From an uncultured beta proteobacterium (GTDB lineage: Bacteria > Pseudomonadota > Gammaproteobacteria > Burkholderiales > Burkholderiaceae): a stretch of DNA of 37,758 bases. A model generated the notes under the pieces. The model saw nothing but the letters and a program-made list of their open reading frames with translations, was not told the DNA's origin and did not search any database. Shown here in pieces: positions 1-9,211 of the stretch. The stretch is taken from assembly GCA_903843235.1 (NCBI GenBank), contig CAIMOW010000109.1, positions 1-37,758 on the forward strand, read 5' to 3'. The position numbers and the translations under genes are program-made. Position 1 is the first letter of the stretch. Each line of letters opens with the position of its first letter.

Positions 1-100
1 GTTCGTCAGTCACAATCTTGGTTTGCCAAGAATTGTGTGTGCGAGCATCGGTAAAAAGTTGAGATAAAGCGGTCTGGTCGAGGCTCTGACTAATAGCCAT
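1..100 (-). CDS. RutE-like nitroreductase / malonic semialdehyde reductase (5' part only)
   Basis: Only the first 33 codons are in the window; the gene runs off the left edge. The ATG is the complement of 98-100, and a GGAG Shine-Dalgarno lies 9 bases upstream. The visible protein starts MAISQSLDQTALSQLFTDAR and continues THNSWQTKIVTDE. The LFTDARTHN-W stretch is the N-terminal signature of RutE/HadB-type FMN nitroreductases, which in the Rut pyrimidine pathway reduce malonic semialdehyde to 3-hydroxypropionate. The FMN-binding part is not visible, so the substrate is inferred. It is transcribed in the same direction as ispF, 32 bases downstream of it. Confidence 0.75.
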   Translation of the reverse strand, partial: MAISQSLDQTALSQLFTDARTHNSWQTKIVTDE

Positions 101-132
101 AGTAGGTAACTCCGTCAATAAAGGTAAAAAAA

Positions 133-633
133 TTAAGATTTGTAGATTAAGGCAACCGCATGAACCGCAATACCTTCACCTCTGCCAAGATGACCAAGGG
201 ATTCATTGGTTTTTGCTTTAAGGTTGACATGACTAGCAGTCACGCCTAAATCTTCAGCGATGTTATGAACCATCTCAGGCAAAAAGCTTGCAAGTTTGGG
301 TTTTTGACAGATGATGGTGGCATCTACATTCCCAATATGAAAACCAGCAGCCTGAACTTTTTGTAATGCGGCCCGCAATAAAATACGGCTATCCATATCT
401 TTGTAGCGCGGATCATTATCCGGAAACAGTTGTCCGATATCGTTTAACCCTGCAGCGCCCAGCAAAGCATCAGTCAGCGCATGCAATAAGGCGTCTGCAT
501 CAGAATGGCCTAATAATCCCATTTCATATGGGATATGCACACCACCCAACATTAGCTTTCGATCAGCGATTAAAGCATGAACGTCGTAGCCCTGTCCGAT
601 GCGAAATTGAGGAATGTGCGGTACTGGCGTCAT
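133..633 (-). CDS. ispF: 2-C-methyl-D-erythritol 2,4-cyclodiphosphate synthase
   Basis: IspF converts CDP-methylerythritol 2-phosphate to the cyclic diphosphate with loss of CMP in the cytosolic MEP isoprenoid pathway. Counted from the ATG at 633 it has 166 residues, near the usual 157-160. The metal site is visible: D17 and H19 in GQGYDVH and H51 in [13 protein letters not shown], with the same 34-residue spacing as D8/H42 of the E. coli enzyme. The motif [11 protein letters not shown] follows at 65-75. The open frame extends upstream to 705, overlapping ispD, but IspF proteins start close to the RIGQGYDVH motif and a purine-rich AGAAGAA precedes the 633 ATG. It lies 23 bases after ispD, as expected for an ispDF pair. 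Confidence 0.95.
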   Translation of the reverse strand: MTPVPHIPQFRIGQGYDVHALIADRKLMLGGVHIPYEMGLLGHSDADALLHALTDALLGAAGLNDIGQLFPDNDPRYKDMDSRILLRAALQKVQAAGFHIGNVDATIICQKPKLASFLPEMVHNIAEDLGVTASHVNLKAKTNESLGHLGRGEGIAVHAVALIYKS

Positions 634-656
634 GGTGATAAGTTCTTCTGGCAATT

Positions 657-1412
657 TTATGATTGATCGCGCGTTGGCTGCAGAAGAGATTGCATCAGAT
701 CCCAATCGGCCGGATGAGTGACTTTAAAGTTTCGCATAGCACCCTCAACCAGCAATGGCTTAATACCAGCTAACTCCATAGCACTAGCTTCGTCTGTAAT
801 ATCAGCCTCCAAACGAATACCGTCTTCAAGCGCATCATGCAACTTCTTTACTGGGAACATCTGTGGCGTTTGGGCTTGCCACAGGTGATTACGTGGGATG
901 GTCTTCTCAGCATGAGCGTAGCTACCAGCAAGTGCAGAATTCAGATCGGCAAGCTTTAAGGTATCCGCTACAGGCAAAGCTAAAAGGCCGCCAATATTGG
1001 ATGGCGTTACAGCTATGATCAATTTTTGGATTAAGCGAGATGAGATGCCAGGACGAGCCGCATCATGAACCAAAACCCAATCAGACTCAGAAATACCAGA
1101 GGCCAACATTGCTGCCAAAGTATTTCTAACAGTTTCTTGTCTGGTGGGGCCGCCAGTTGGTAAAAAATGTAGCGGTTTATCACTTGCCACCAAACGGCCA
1201 AGAATAGGGTTATCGATAAATCCAGGATTAACACCCACCCAAACAGACTGAATTTCGGGGGTCTGACAAAAAGCCTCGATGGCATAAGCCACCATAGGCT
1301 TGCCAGCTAGATCCTGAAATTGCTTTGGTAGCACCCCGCCTAAACGAGAGCCAGTACCAGCAGTAGGCAGCAAAGCGTGACATTGAGCGAGTGATTGATT
1401 TCCAGAACCCAT
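657..1412 (-). CDS. ispD: 2-C-methyl-D-erythritol 4-phosphate cytidylyltransferase
   Basis: IspD couples CTP to methylerythritol 4-phosphate, one step before IspE and two before IspF. The protein has 251 residues from the ATG at 1412. The nucleotide-binding loop [17 protein letters not shown] holds R23 and K30, spaced like R20 and K27 of E. coli Isp[10 protein letters not shown] and [10 protein letters not shown] are further family motifs. An upstream ATG at 1460 would place the start inside mfd on the other strand, so I chose the ATG just before the conserved core. The start sits back to back with mfd, only 23 bases away, so the two promoters must overlap. Confidence 0.93.
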   Translation of the reverse strand: MGSGNQSLAQCHALLPTAGTGSRLGGVLPKQFQDLAGKPMVAYAIEAFCQTPEIQSVWVGVNPGFIDNPILGRLVASDKPLHFLPTGGPTRQETVRNTLAAMLASGISESDWVLVHDAARPGISSRLIQKLIIAVTPSNIGGLLALPVADTLKLADLNSALAGSYAHAEKTIPRNHLWQAQTPQMFPVKKLHDALEDGIRLEADITDEASAMELAGIKPLLVEGAMRNFKVTHPADWDLMQSLLQPTRDQS

Positions 1413-1421
1413 GCCTGATTC

Positions 1422-1427
1422 TATAAT
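1422..1427 (+). promoter_or_regulatory. Candidate -10 box of mfd
   Basis: A perfect TATAAT ends 8 bases before the mfd ATG at 1436. If used, the transcript would start at or next to the start codon, giving an almost leaderless mRNA; no Shine-Dalgarno is visible before the ATG, which fits. No good -35 box is present (ATTTCC at 1398-1403 is the nearest at 18 bases), so this is a weak call from one hexamer. Confidence 0.3.
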
Positions 1428-1435
1428 GAGCGCAG

Positions 1436-4400
1436 ATGTCAGATGCATTAAATCCAGCACCCCCCATACCTGCTCCGCGGGCTGGGCAGCGCTTTACCTT
1501 TTCAGGACTGATTGGATCGGCAGATGCAGCCCTTATCGCCCAGTCCGCCCTACGCTACCGAGGCAATTTTTCTGTCATGGTGGTATTTTGTGCTCAAGCT
1601 CAAGATGCACAGCGCCTTCTAGAAGAAATCCCCGCCTTTGCACCACAGCTCAAAACAAGACTCTTGCCAGACTGGGAAATTCTTCCGTACGATCACTTTT
1701 CACCCCATCAAGATCTGGTTTCTGAGCGCTTAGCTACCTTGTATGAACTCCTCAACGGAAGTTGTGACATTGTTTTAGTACCAGTCACAACTGCCCTTCA
1801 GAGGCTTGGGCCTCCAGGATTCCTATCGGGCCACACTTTCTTCTTTAGACAGGGCGACAAGCTCAATGAAGCAGCCCTGAAGCTACAGCTTCAACAGGCT
1901 GGTTATGATCCTGTCAGTGCCGTGATGCGCCCTGGTGAATACAGTATCCGTGGCGGCTTAATTGATTTATTTCCGATGGGCTCTAGCCTGCCCTATCGCC
2001 TAGATTTATTTGGTGACGAGATTGAGCAAATTCGTGCATTTGATCCCGATACTCAGCGCAGCTTGTACCCCGTTAAAGAGGTACGAATCTTGCCTGGCCA
2101 TGAGTTCCCATTTAATGACAGCTCTAGAACAGCATTCCGAAGTCGCTGGAGGGAGGTCTTTGAGGGAGATCCAACTCGCTGTTCAATCTACAAAGACGCA
2201 AATTTAGGAATACCGAGTGCCGGTATCGAATCGTATCTGCCACTCTTTTTCGATGAATCTTCAAATCTCTTCGATTACTTCCCGCGTTCAGGTGATCCAG
2301 TTTGGCTTTTGAGTATTGGTGATGTGGAGGAATCCATCCAAGGTTTCTGGAAGGACACGCTACAGAGGTACGAATTTTTAAAACATGACCTCGATAGGCC
2401 CATTCTTCCGCCAAAAGAATTGTTTCTTGATGTGGATGAGTTCTTTGTCCAACTCAAACCCAATGCACGCTTAGTTCTTAATAGAGAAACAAACGAATCA
2501 CCTCAGTTCTTGCCAGTTCCTGATATTGCGGTTCATAGACGCGATGCCGACCCTATTAATCGCTTACGAAATGTGGTCGCAAAAGAAAAAATTCGTGTTT
2601 TGATTTGCAGCGATAGTGCTGGTCGAAAAGAATCCATTCGCCAATTGCTAGATGAAAGTAATGCGGTTGCTGGCCAAGATGGTAAATCTCTCTTCCAATT
2701 AAAGCCTGAAGGTTACGAGAGCATTGCTGATTTTGTAAAGAGTGATTCCTTATTTGGCTTGGTAACTGCATCCCTGTTCAATGGCTTTTCTTGGCCATCT
2801 GAAAATTTACTGGTTATTACCGAGGCAGAATTATTTACCTCCACCGCAAGGCAACGACGCAAAGGAAAAGCGAGCGAGAGCGCTGATCCTGACATGCTCT
2901 TTAAGGATCTATCAGAGCTCAAAATTGGCGACCCTGTTGTTCATGCTGAGCACGGCATTGGGCGCTATCAAGGTTTGGTATTGCTTAATGTCGCACCACC
3001 AAAACAAGCGCCGATCTTCGAAGAGTTCTTACATCTCGTTTATGCACGTGAAGCTACTTTGTATGTGCCAGTACAGCAATTACAAATGGTGACGCGTTAC
3101 GCGGGTTCAGATCCCGACTCCGCACCCCTGCATCAACTGGGATCTGGTCAGTGGGATAAAGCCAAGCGCAAGGCTGCTCAGCAAATTCGTGACACCGCAG
3201 CGGAGTTGCTAAATCTATATGCAGCTCGTGCAATCCGTAAAGGCCATGCCTTTGAGTATTCAAACCATGACTATGAAGCCTTTGCCGAAAGCTTTGGCTT
3301 TGAAGAAACACCTGATCAAGCAAATGCGATTACAGCAGTAATTGGCGATATGACTAGCGGAACGCCAATGGATCGCTTGGTGTGTGGCGATGTGGGCTTT
3401 GGTAAAACAGAAGTAGCATTACGTGCCAGCTTCATTGCAGTGATGGGCGGTAAGCAAGTTGCCATTTTGGCCCCAACTACCCTGCTGGCTGAACAACACG
3501 TTGCCACTTGGAAGGATCGATTTGCAGACTGGCCAGTGCGCATTGTTGAGCTCTCTCGCTTTAGAACCACCAAAGAGATTAATGCCGCTCTAGAAGCAAT
3601 CGCTAAAGGCGATGCCGACATCATTATTGGCACCCACAAAATCCTGTCCAAAGAGACCCAGTTTGCTAATTTAGGATTGGTGATTGTTGATGAGGAACAC
3701 CGCTTTGGCGTTCGCCAAAAAGATGCCCTAAAAGCATTGCGTGCTGAAGTAGACATTCTGACCTTAACGGCTACCCCCATTCCGAGGACACTAGGAATGG
3801 CGATGGAAGGATTGCGAGAATTTTCCATCATCGCTACTGCACCACAAAAGCGTTTAGCGATTAAGACTTTTGTGCGACGCGAGAGTGATGGCGTCATTCG
3901 TGAAGCAGTACTTCGTGAGATTAAACGTGGTGGGCAAGTCTACTTTCTCCACAACGAAGTTGAAACCATCCAAAATCGCAAGCATGCATTACAAGAGCTC
4001 ATTCCTGAAGCGCGTATTAGCGTTGCTCATGGACAGATGCATGAGCGTGAACTTGAATCGGTTATGCGTGAGTTCGTTACACAACGTACCAATATTTTGC
4101 TGTGCACGACCATTATCGAAACCGGTATCGACGTTCCAACAGCCAACACCATCATCATGCATCGCGCTGATAAATTTGGCTTAGCCCAACTTCATCAACT
4201 GCGAGGTCGCGTTGGACGCTCGCACCACCAAGCCTACGCCTATCTCTTGGTTCCAGACCCAGATGCCTTGAGTAAACAAGCTCAACTACGTCTAAATGCG
4301 ATTCAGGCAATGGAAGAACTGGGCTCAGGTTTTTACTTAGCCATGCATGATTTAGAGATTCGTGGCGCAGGAGAAGTTCTGGGTGACAAACAGTCTGGTG

Positions 4401-4978
4401 AAATCCATGAAATTGGATATCAGTTGTATACCGAAATGTTGAACCGCGCCGTGAAATCATTGAGGAGTGGTAAAGAGCCAGACTTGCTCTCACCCCTTCA
4501 AGCTACTACAGATGTGAATTTGGGCATTCCCGCCCTCTTGCCCCAAGACTATTGTCCCGATGTACATGAGCGACTATCGCTTTATAAACGTTTTGCTGGA
4601 ACCAATGATTTTTCAGAGTTAATGGGTTTACGCGAAGAATTGGTTGATCGCTTTGGGGATCTTCCTGATCAAGCCAAATCATTCTATGAAACACATCGCT
4701 TGCGCTTGGAGATGGCTGGATTTGGCATTAAGAAAATCGACGCCACCCCGACCTCTATACAGATTCAATTTATACCGAATCCACCCATTGACCCAATGAA
4801 GATCATTCAATTAATTCAGTCTTCAAAACATATTCAGCTCAATGGGCAAGATAAGCTAAAGGTGCTCCCTCAGAAAGAGCGTGATTTTGAAAAGCTTGAG
4901 CAACGCCTAGATCATATTCGCAAGATTCTAAGGGGTCTAAATGAATCTGCGATGCTCTTAACTGCACAAGCCGATTAA
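1436..4978 (+). CDS. mfd: Transcription-repair coupling factor (Mfd)
   Basis: Mfd is the double-stranded-DNA translocase that removes RNA polymerase stalled at lesions and recruits UvrA. The 1180 residues compare with 1148 in E. coli. Order of parts: UvrB-homology region in about the first 350 residues, RNA polymerase interaction domain around 490-620 (DPVVHAEHGIGRYQG at its start), then a RecG-like motor with Walker A GDVGFGKTE near 651-659 and the DEEH box near 752-755, then TRG-type motif GLAQLHQLRGRVGRS, and the C-terminal TRCF domain after about 1000. It is co-directional with serB, 26 bases downstream, and divergent from ispD. No frameshift or missing motif is seen. Confidence 0.97.
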   Translation: MSDALNPAPPIPAPRAGQRFTFSGLIGSADAALIAQSALRYRGNFSVMVVFCAQAQDAQRLLEEIPAFAPQLKTRLLPDWEILPYDHFSPHQDLVSERLATLYELLNGSCDIVLVPVTTALQRLGPPGFLSGHTFFFRQGDKLNEAALKLQLQQAGYDPVSAVMRPGEYSIRGGLIDLFPMGSSLPYRLDLFGDEIEQIRAFDPDTQRSLYPVKEVRILPGHEFPFNDSSRTAFRSRWREVFEGDPTRCSIYKDANLGIPSAGIESYLPLFFDESSNLFDYFPRSGDPVWLLSIGDVEESIQGFWKDTLQRYEFLKHDLDRPILPPKELFLDVDEFFVQLKPNARLVLNRETNESPQFLPVPDIAVHRRDADPINRLRNVVAKEKIRVLICSDSAGRKESIRQLLDESNAVAGQDGKSLFQLKPEGYESIADFVKSDSLFGLVTASLFNGFSWPSENLLVITEAELFTSTARQRRKGKASESADPDMLFKDLSELKIGDPVVHAEHGIGRYQGLVLLNVAPPKQAPIFEEFLHLVYAREATLYVPVQQLQMVTRYAGSDPDSAPLHQLGSGQWDKAKRKAAQQIRDTAAELLNLYAARAIRKGHAFEYSNHDYEAFAESFGFEETPDQANAITAVIGDMTSGTPMDRLVCGDVGFGKTEVALRASFIAVMGGKQVAILAPTTLLAEQHVATWKDRFADWPVRIVELSRFRTTKEINAALEAIAKGDADIIIGTHKILSKETQFANLGLVIVDEEHRFGVRQKDALKALRAEVDILTLTATPIPRTLGMAMEGLREFSIIATAPQKRLAIKTFVRRESDGVIREAVLREIKRGGQVYFLHNEVETIQNRKHALQELIPEARISVAHGQMHERELESVMREFVTQRTNILLCTTIIETGIDVPTANTIIMHRADKFGLAQLHQLRGRVGRSHHQAYAYLLVPDPDALSKQAQLRLNAIQAMEELGSGFYLAMHDLEIRGAGEVLGDKQSGEIHEIGYQLYTEMLNRAVKSLRSGKEPDLLSPLQATTDVNLGIPALLPQDYCPDVHERLSLYKRFAGTNDFSELMGLREELVDRFGDLPDQAKSFYETHRLRLEMAGFGIKKIDATPTSIQIQFIPNPPIDPMKIIQLIQSSKHIQLNGQDKLKVLPQKERDFEKLEQRLDHIRKILRGLNESAMLLTAQAD

Positions 4979-5004
4979 TTAGTCGTTCAGATTATTATTA
5001 ACCC

Positions 5005-5895
5005 ATGTCCACACATACAACACTTGTTTCCTTAGCAAATAACCCTATCCCGCAGGAATTAGGGTCTGCTCTTGCTGAGCATGCCAAAGTGCTCGGCATC
5101 GAATTACACCAAAGTCAAATAACGTCAACACAATTAAACTATTTTTCTGAGCGTTGGGTAGCTTCCAAAGCGCTGATGCCTGAAGCGCGAGTTGCCATGC
5201 GTGACATTGCCGCTACACATGGTTCCGATCTTGCCTTTTTATCCACGGGATTTAAGCCTCAAGAGGTAAAGGTTCTAGCTATGGATATGGATTCAACCTT
5301 AATCAATATTGAATGTATTGATGAGATAGCGGATTTCATAGGTAAGAAAGCTGCAGTTTCAGAGATCACCGAAGCCACTATGCGTGGTGAGATCAAAGAC
5401 TTTAAAGAAAGCTTGCGCCGTCGTGTGGCACTGCTTGCTGGTGCATCTGCCGATGTATTGGAATCGGTCTACAAAGAACGCTTGCGCCCTAATCCTGGCG
5501 CCTCTGAACTGTTGGCAAGCGCCCATCAACGCGGTCTCTACACCTTACTCGTTTCTGGTGGGTTTACATTCTTCACCGAGAAACTTCAAAAAGAATTGGG
5601 CTTTATGAAGACGCAGGCCAATACCCTGGAAATCATCGATGGCAAACTCACTGGTAAGGTCTTAGGTGAGATTGTGGATGGGGCAGCAAAAGCAGCTTAT
5701 TTAGATAGCGCATGCACCCTCATGAATTGCGCTAAGTCCAATGCTATCGCCATGGGTGATGGCTCCAATGATCTACCCATGATGCATGGCTCAGGCATTA
5801 GCATTGCCTACAGAGCAAAACCGATTGTCAAAGAAAAAGCCGACGCGGCTTTTGACCGGGTCGGCTTGGATGCTGCTTTACTCTTGATTGTTTAA
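5005..5895 (+). CDS. serB: Phosphoserine phosphatase
   Basis: SerB is a cytosolic HAD-family phosphatase that makes L-serine from O-phosphoserine, the last step of serine synthesis. The catalytic DMDSTLIN motif gives nucleophile D94 and acid/base D96. VSGGFTFF at 183-190 supplies the motif II serine, and GDGSNDLPMM at 251-260 the Mg-binding aspartates. ECIDEIADF after motif I is the usual SerB cap entry. The N-terminal 80 residues are a divergent ACT-like extension; total length is 296 against 322 in E. coli. It lies 26 bases after mfd and is convergent with the thiolase gene, with 36 bases and no clear hairpin between them. Confidence 0.95.
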   Translation: MSTHTTLVSLANNPIPQELGSALAEHAKVLGIELHQSQITSTQLNYFSERWVASKALMPEARVAMRDIAATHGSDLAFLSTGFKPQEVKVLAMDMDSTLINIECIDEIADFIGKKAAVSEITEATMRGEIKDFKESLRRRVALLAGASADVLESVYKERLRPNPGASELLASAHQRGLYTLLVSGGFTFFTEKLQKELGFMKTQANTLEIIDGKLTGKVLGEIVDGAAKAAYLDSACTLMNCAKSNAIAMGDGSNDLPMMHGSGISIAYRAKPIVKEKADAAFDRVGLDAALLLIV

Positions 5896-5931
5896 GCGTT
5901 TAGTTTAAAAAATCCGTAGTAATTATTTTGA

Positions 5932-7116
5932 TTACAGGCGCTCAAAAATCGTAGCGATGCCCTGTCCACCACCGATACACATAGTGACGAGGGCATACTT
6001 ACCATTGACACGATGCAGTTCATGAATTGCTTTAGTAGCAATCGCAGCACCAGAGCAACCAATTGGATGTCCTAAAGCAATCGCACCACCATTAACGTTC
6101 GTCTTAGCTGGATCTAGACCTAACGCTTTTGTTACTGCCAATGCCTGGGCAGCAAACGCCTCATTAGATTCAATCACATCCATTTGATCTAACTTGAGAC
6201 CAGCACGCTCTAGGGCTAACTTCGTCGCAGGGATAGGACCTTCACCCATGATGTGGTTTGGCACACCAGCAACTGCGTATGAAACTAAACGCGCGATAGG
6301 TTTATGACCTGCTTTTTTAGCGGTTTCGGCATCGGCCAATACAAAGAATGCGGCGCCATCATTAATACCCGATGCATTACCAGCAGTTACGCTACCGCCC
6401 TCTTTTTTGAAGACGGCTTTCATCTTCGCCAAAGTTTCCATTGTGGTATCTGGTTTGCAATGCTCATCAGTATCAAATACCACATCACCCTTACGAGTCT
6501 TAATTGTGATGGGCACTATTTGGGATTTGAAGCGACCTTCTTTAATCGCATGGGCTGCACGACGATGTGACTCAACCGCTAAAGAATCTTGCTCATCGCG
6601 TGTGAGTTTCCATTTTTCAACAAGATTTTCTGCAGTAACACCCATATGACCAACACCAAATGGATCAGTCAATACAGAAACCATCAAATCGAGCATTTTG
6701 GTATCACCCATACGTGCGCCGCTGCGCATCGCAGGAGATCCGTACATGCCACGTGACATCACCTCAACGCCACCGCCGATACCGTAGTCACAATCACCCA
6801 ACATAATTTGTTGAGCAGTAGTGACAATAGCTTGCAAACCTGAGCTACACAACCGGTTCAAAGCCATCGCAACTGATTCCATCGGAAGGCCGGCTTGAAT
6901 AGAAGCTACCCGTGCAACATAAGCGTAACGGCTGTCTGTTGGAATGGTATTGCCAACAGTAATGTAATTAATCAATGCTGGATCTACTCCAGAGCGGGCT
7001 ATCGCTTCTTTCATCACAATGCCACCGAGTTCAGATGGCTCAAAACTACTGAGGGCACCATTAAAAGTGCCAATTGCGGAACGTACAGCACTTAATACAA
7101 CGACATCACGACTCAT
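5932..7116 (-). CDS. bktB: Acetyl-CoA C-acyltransferase (BktB-type beta-ketothiolase)
   Basis: Biosynthetic-type thiolase of 394 residues that condenses acyl-CoA with acetyl-CoA, or cleaves 3-ketoacyl-CoA. The catalytic residues are in place: C90 in NRLCSSGLQA, the NEAF motif at 318-321, H350 in GHPIG and C380 in CIGGGQG. Overall wording is closest to BktB of Cupriavidus, which accepts propionyl-CoA as well as acetyl-CoA; the symbol rests on that resemblance from memory. The start at 7116 has AAGGGG at a suitable distance. It is 68 bases downstream of rimO and ends the phaC-phaB-phaR-rimO run, so it probably supplies ketoacyl-CoA to PhaB. A palindrome lies just upstream. Confidence 0.88.
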   Translation of the reverse strand: MSRDVVVLSAVRSAIGTFNGALSSFEPSELGGIVMKEAIARSGVDPALINYITVGNTIPTDSRYAYVARVASIQAGLPMESVAMALNRLCSSGLQAIVTTAQQIMLGDCDYGIGGGVEVMSRGMYGSPAMRSGARMGDTKMLDLMVSVLTDPFGVGHMGVTAENLVEKWKLTRDEQDSLAVESHRRAAHAIKEGRFKSQIVPITIKTRKGDVVFDTDEHCKPDTTMETLAKMKAVFKKEGGSVTAGNASGINDGAAFFVLADAETAKKAGHKPIARLVSYAVAGVPNHIMGEGPIPATKLALERAGLKLDQMDVIESNEAFAAQALAVTKALGLDPAKTNVNGGAIALGHPIGCSGAAIATKAIHELHRVNGKYALVTMCIGGGQGIATIFERL

Positions 7117-7133
7117 ATTAATCCCCTTAGCAG

Positions 7134-7149
7134 AGCCCCAATTGGAGCT
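7134..7149. promoter_or_regulatory. 16-base near-perfect palindrome upstream of the thiolase gene
   Basis: On the plus strand AGCCCCAATTGGAGCT reads the same on both strands except for one base pair. It has no loop, so it looks like a protein-binding site and not a terminator. It lies 18-33 bases before the thiolase ATG, between rimO and the thiolase. The regulator is unknown; I do not recognise the motif. Confidence 0.35.
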
Positions 7150-7184
7150 AATTTAGTAATCCAACCTCAATTTTTATGCGATTT

Positions 7185-8543
7185 TCAAGTTTCGGCTATT
7201 AGGTCATGCCCTTGGGAGCTAATGACCGTGACACGGACAAATTCTCCTACGCGATAGCGCTTTGATGGCTTACTAGGAGGCAAAACCCTCACCAAACCGT
7301 CAATTTCAGGCGCATCACCAATTGTTCGCCCTATTCCGCCATTACCATCAATCCGGTCGATCAGAACCTGAATGCGTTTACCTACCTTCTTTTCAAGGCG
7401 TTTAATGGATATTTCTTCTGCTTTGGCCATGAAACGTGCTCTACGATCTTCACGAATTGCATCCTGAACCGGCTTTTCTAACAGGTTAGCAGTTGCCCCC
7501 TCAACAGGGGAATACGCAAAACAGCCAGCACGATCAATTTGCGCCTCATCTAGGAAATTCAAAAGATAGTTAAATTCCTCTTCCGTTTCACCGGGAAAGC
7601 CCGCAATAAAGGTGCTACGAATCACTAAATCTGGACATGCTGCTCGCCATGCCTGAATACGTTCTAAATTCTTTTCACCGCTGGCTGGGCGTTTCATTCT
7701 TTTTAGGACATCAGGATGAGCGTGCTGCAAAGGAATATCGAGATACGGTAGAACACCATAGCCGTGTTCGGAAAACTCCGCCATCAAAGGTAGGATGTCA
7801 TCGACATGGGGGTATGGATAAACATAATGTAGTCGCACCCAGGCTTGATGCTCGCGGGCTATTTGATTCAAGGCGTTTACCAAATCAAACATCCGGGTCT
7901 TAACGGGTTTGCCATCCCAAAATCCCGTGCGGTACTGGATATCAACACCATAAGCGCTTGTATCTTGCGAGACCACCAACAATTCTTTCACGCCAGATTC
8001 AAATAATCTTTTTGCTTCCAGCAGCACTTCGCCAATTGGTCTAGAAACCAAATCTCCCCGTAAGCTCGGAATAATGCAGAAAGTGCAACGATGATTGCAG
8101 CCTTCGGAAATTTTCAGATAAGCATAGTGCTTGGGTGTTAACTTCACACCAATCGGAGGAAGTAAATCAGTAAAGGGGTCATGTGGCTTAGGTAGATACT
8201 GATGAATCGCTTGCATCACCTCAGCCGTTGCATGGGGTCCTGTTACAGCTAGAACCTTAGGGTGAATGCTCAGAATGAGGTCGCTACCATCAGGATTTTT
8301 CCGGGCACCAAGGCAACCAGTGACGATGACTCTGCCGTTCTCAGCTAAAGCTTCACCAATCGCAGAAAGACTTTCTTCTACCGCTGAATCAATGAACCCA
8401 CAGGTATTGACCACAACAAGATCAGCGCCAGAATAATCTTTGGAAGTTTCGTAACCTTCCGCACTCAGTTGAGTCAGAATTAATTCAGAATCAACTAGAG
8501 CCTTGGGGCAACCCAAGGAAACAAACCCTACCTTACCCGCCAC
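7185..8543 (-). CDS. rimO: Ribosomal protein S12 methylthiotransferase
   Basis: RimO is a radical-SAM enzyme that puts a methylthio group on Asp88/89 of ribosomal protein S12. The 452 residues show the UPF0004 domain with C12, C48 and C77 for the auxiliary cluster, the radical-SAM triad C149, C153, C156 in CNHRCTFC, and a C-terminal TRAM domain from about 385. [20 protein letters not shown] is a RimO rather than MiaB wording. The start codon is GTG (complement of 8541-8543), two bases after the phaR stop, preceded by a purine-rich AGAAGAAAAAGAA that also encodes the end of PhaR. This tight spacing implies translation coupled to phaR. Confidence 0.95.
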   Translation of the reverse strand: MAGKVGFVSLGCPKALVDSELILTQLSAEGYETSKDYSGADLVVVNTCGFIDSAVEESLSAIGEALAENGRVIVTGCLGARKNPDGSDLILSIHPKVLAVTGPHATAEVMQAIHQYLPKPHDPFTDLLPPIGVKLTPKHYAYLKISEGCNHRCTFCIIPSLRGDLVSRPIGEVLLEAKRLFESGVKELLVVSQDTSAYGVDIQYRTGFWDGKPVKTRMFDLVNALNQIAREHQAWVRLHYVYPYPHVDDILPLMAEFSEHGYGVLPYLDIPLQHAHPDVLKRMKRPASGEKNLERIQAWRAACPDLVIRSTFIAGFPGETEEEFNYLLNFLDEAQIDRAGCFAYSPVEGATANLLEKPVQDAIREDRRARFMAKAEEISIKRLEKKVGKRIQVLIDRIDGNGGIGRTIGDAPEIDGLVRVLPPSKPSKRYRVGEFVRVTVISSQGHDLIAET

Positions 8544-8545
8544 AA

Positions 8546-9106
8546 CTATTCTTTTTCTTCTTTAGGGGCTGGTTGGGCAAACGGAAAACCTGTAAACAGA
8601 TTCTGAGAACCCTGCATTTGCTCTTGCATCTTCACGAAGAGTTCTTTGCTTTGGTCCATATAGTTACCCATGAGGCTTTGCATCATGGGGTTTTTAAGAT
8701 TTAACATTTGCGCCCAAGCTTCAGGACTGCTACCAGCGCCCATCCCCTTTGATTGATCGCCCAACTTATGATGAATATCAACAAAAGATTGCATAGTCTT
8801 CTCTAGGTAATTGCCCATCAAGCCTTGCATCGAGTTGCCATAGAAACGAATGATTTGAGACAGCATCTGGGTTGAGAAAACCGGGGAACCGCAAGCCTCT
8901 TCTTCCAAAATAATTTGCAGCAAAATATTGCGGGTCAAATCATCTTCAGTTTTGGCATCAACGACCTTGAATGGATCTCCGCCCATGACCAAACCTTTTA
9001 TGTCAGACAAAGTGACATAAGTGCTGGTTTGAGTGTCGTAAAGGCGTCTATTGGGGTACTTCTTAATGAGACGGTCTTCACCAACTCGCTTGGAACGGGC
9101 TACCAT
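8546..9106 (-). CDS. phaR: Polyhydroxyalkanoate synthesis repressor PhaR
   Basis: PhaR senses PHA granules and represses phasin genes and its own gene. The N-terminal DNA-binding domain (about 12-75) shows [20 protein letters not shown] followed by SDIK, the family hallmark. The middle (about 80-160) carries two similar segments, [17 protein letters not shown] and [17 protein letters not shown], the PHB accumulation regulatory repeats. The C-terminus is short and acidic. Length 186 is normal. AGGA precedes the ATG. The gene follows phaB after 105 bases containing a TGC-type inverted repeat, and is followed immediately by rimO. Confidence 0.95.
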   Translation of the reverse strand: MVARSKRVGEDRLIKKYPNRRLYDTQTSTYVTLSDIKGLVMGGDPFKVVDAKTEDDLTRNILLQIILEEEACGSPVFSTQMLSQIIRFYGNSMQGLMGNYLEKTMQSFVDIHHKLGDQSKGMGAGSSPEAWAQMLNLKNPMMQSLMGNYMDQSKELFVKMQEQMQGSQNLFTGFPFAQPAPKEEKE

Positions 9107-9128
9107 ATATTTTTCCTAATTCAATGTA

Positions 9129-9139
9129 CTGCAACGCAA
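9129..9139. promoter_or_regulatory. Candidate PhaR operator upstream of phaR
   Basis: CTGCAACGCAA on the plus strand is an inverted TGC-N3-GCA repeat, 22 bases before the phaR start. PhaR proteins are known to bind TGC-rich inverted repeats, CTGC and GCAG half-sites 3-4 bases apart in Paracoccus, and to control their own genes. The match here has one deviating base. Assignment is by motif and position only. Confidence 0.4.
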
Positions 9140-9211
9140 CATCAGCATAGTTTATCCCTAGTTTGACTAAGAGGTAAATATGCCGATGTTACGAACTACT
9201 AATTGCTACCT

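Noticed and set aside
634-705. N-terminal extension of ispF to 705
   Set aside because: It would overlap the ispD coding region by 49 bases and IspF proteins begin near the RIGQGYDVH motif.
3316-3897. 193-codon open frame on the minus strand inside mfd
   Set aside because: It is antisense to the helicase core of Mfd, has a serine/arginine-rich composition typical of a shadow frame and resembles no family I know.
5896-5931. Terminator between serB and the thiolase gene
   Set aside because: No stem of useful length is found in the 36 bases; only A/T-rich sequence.
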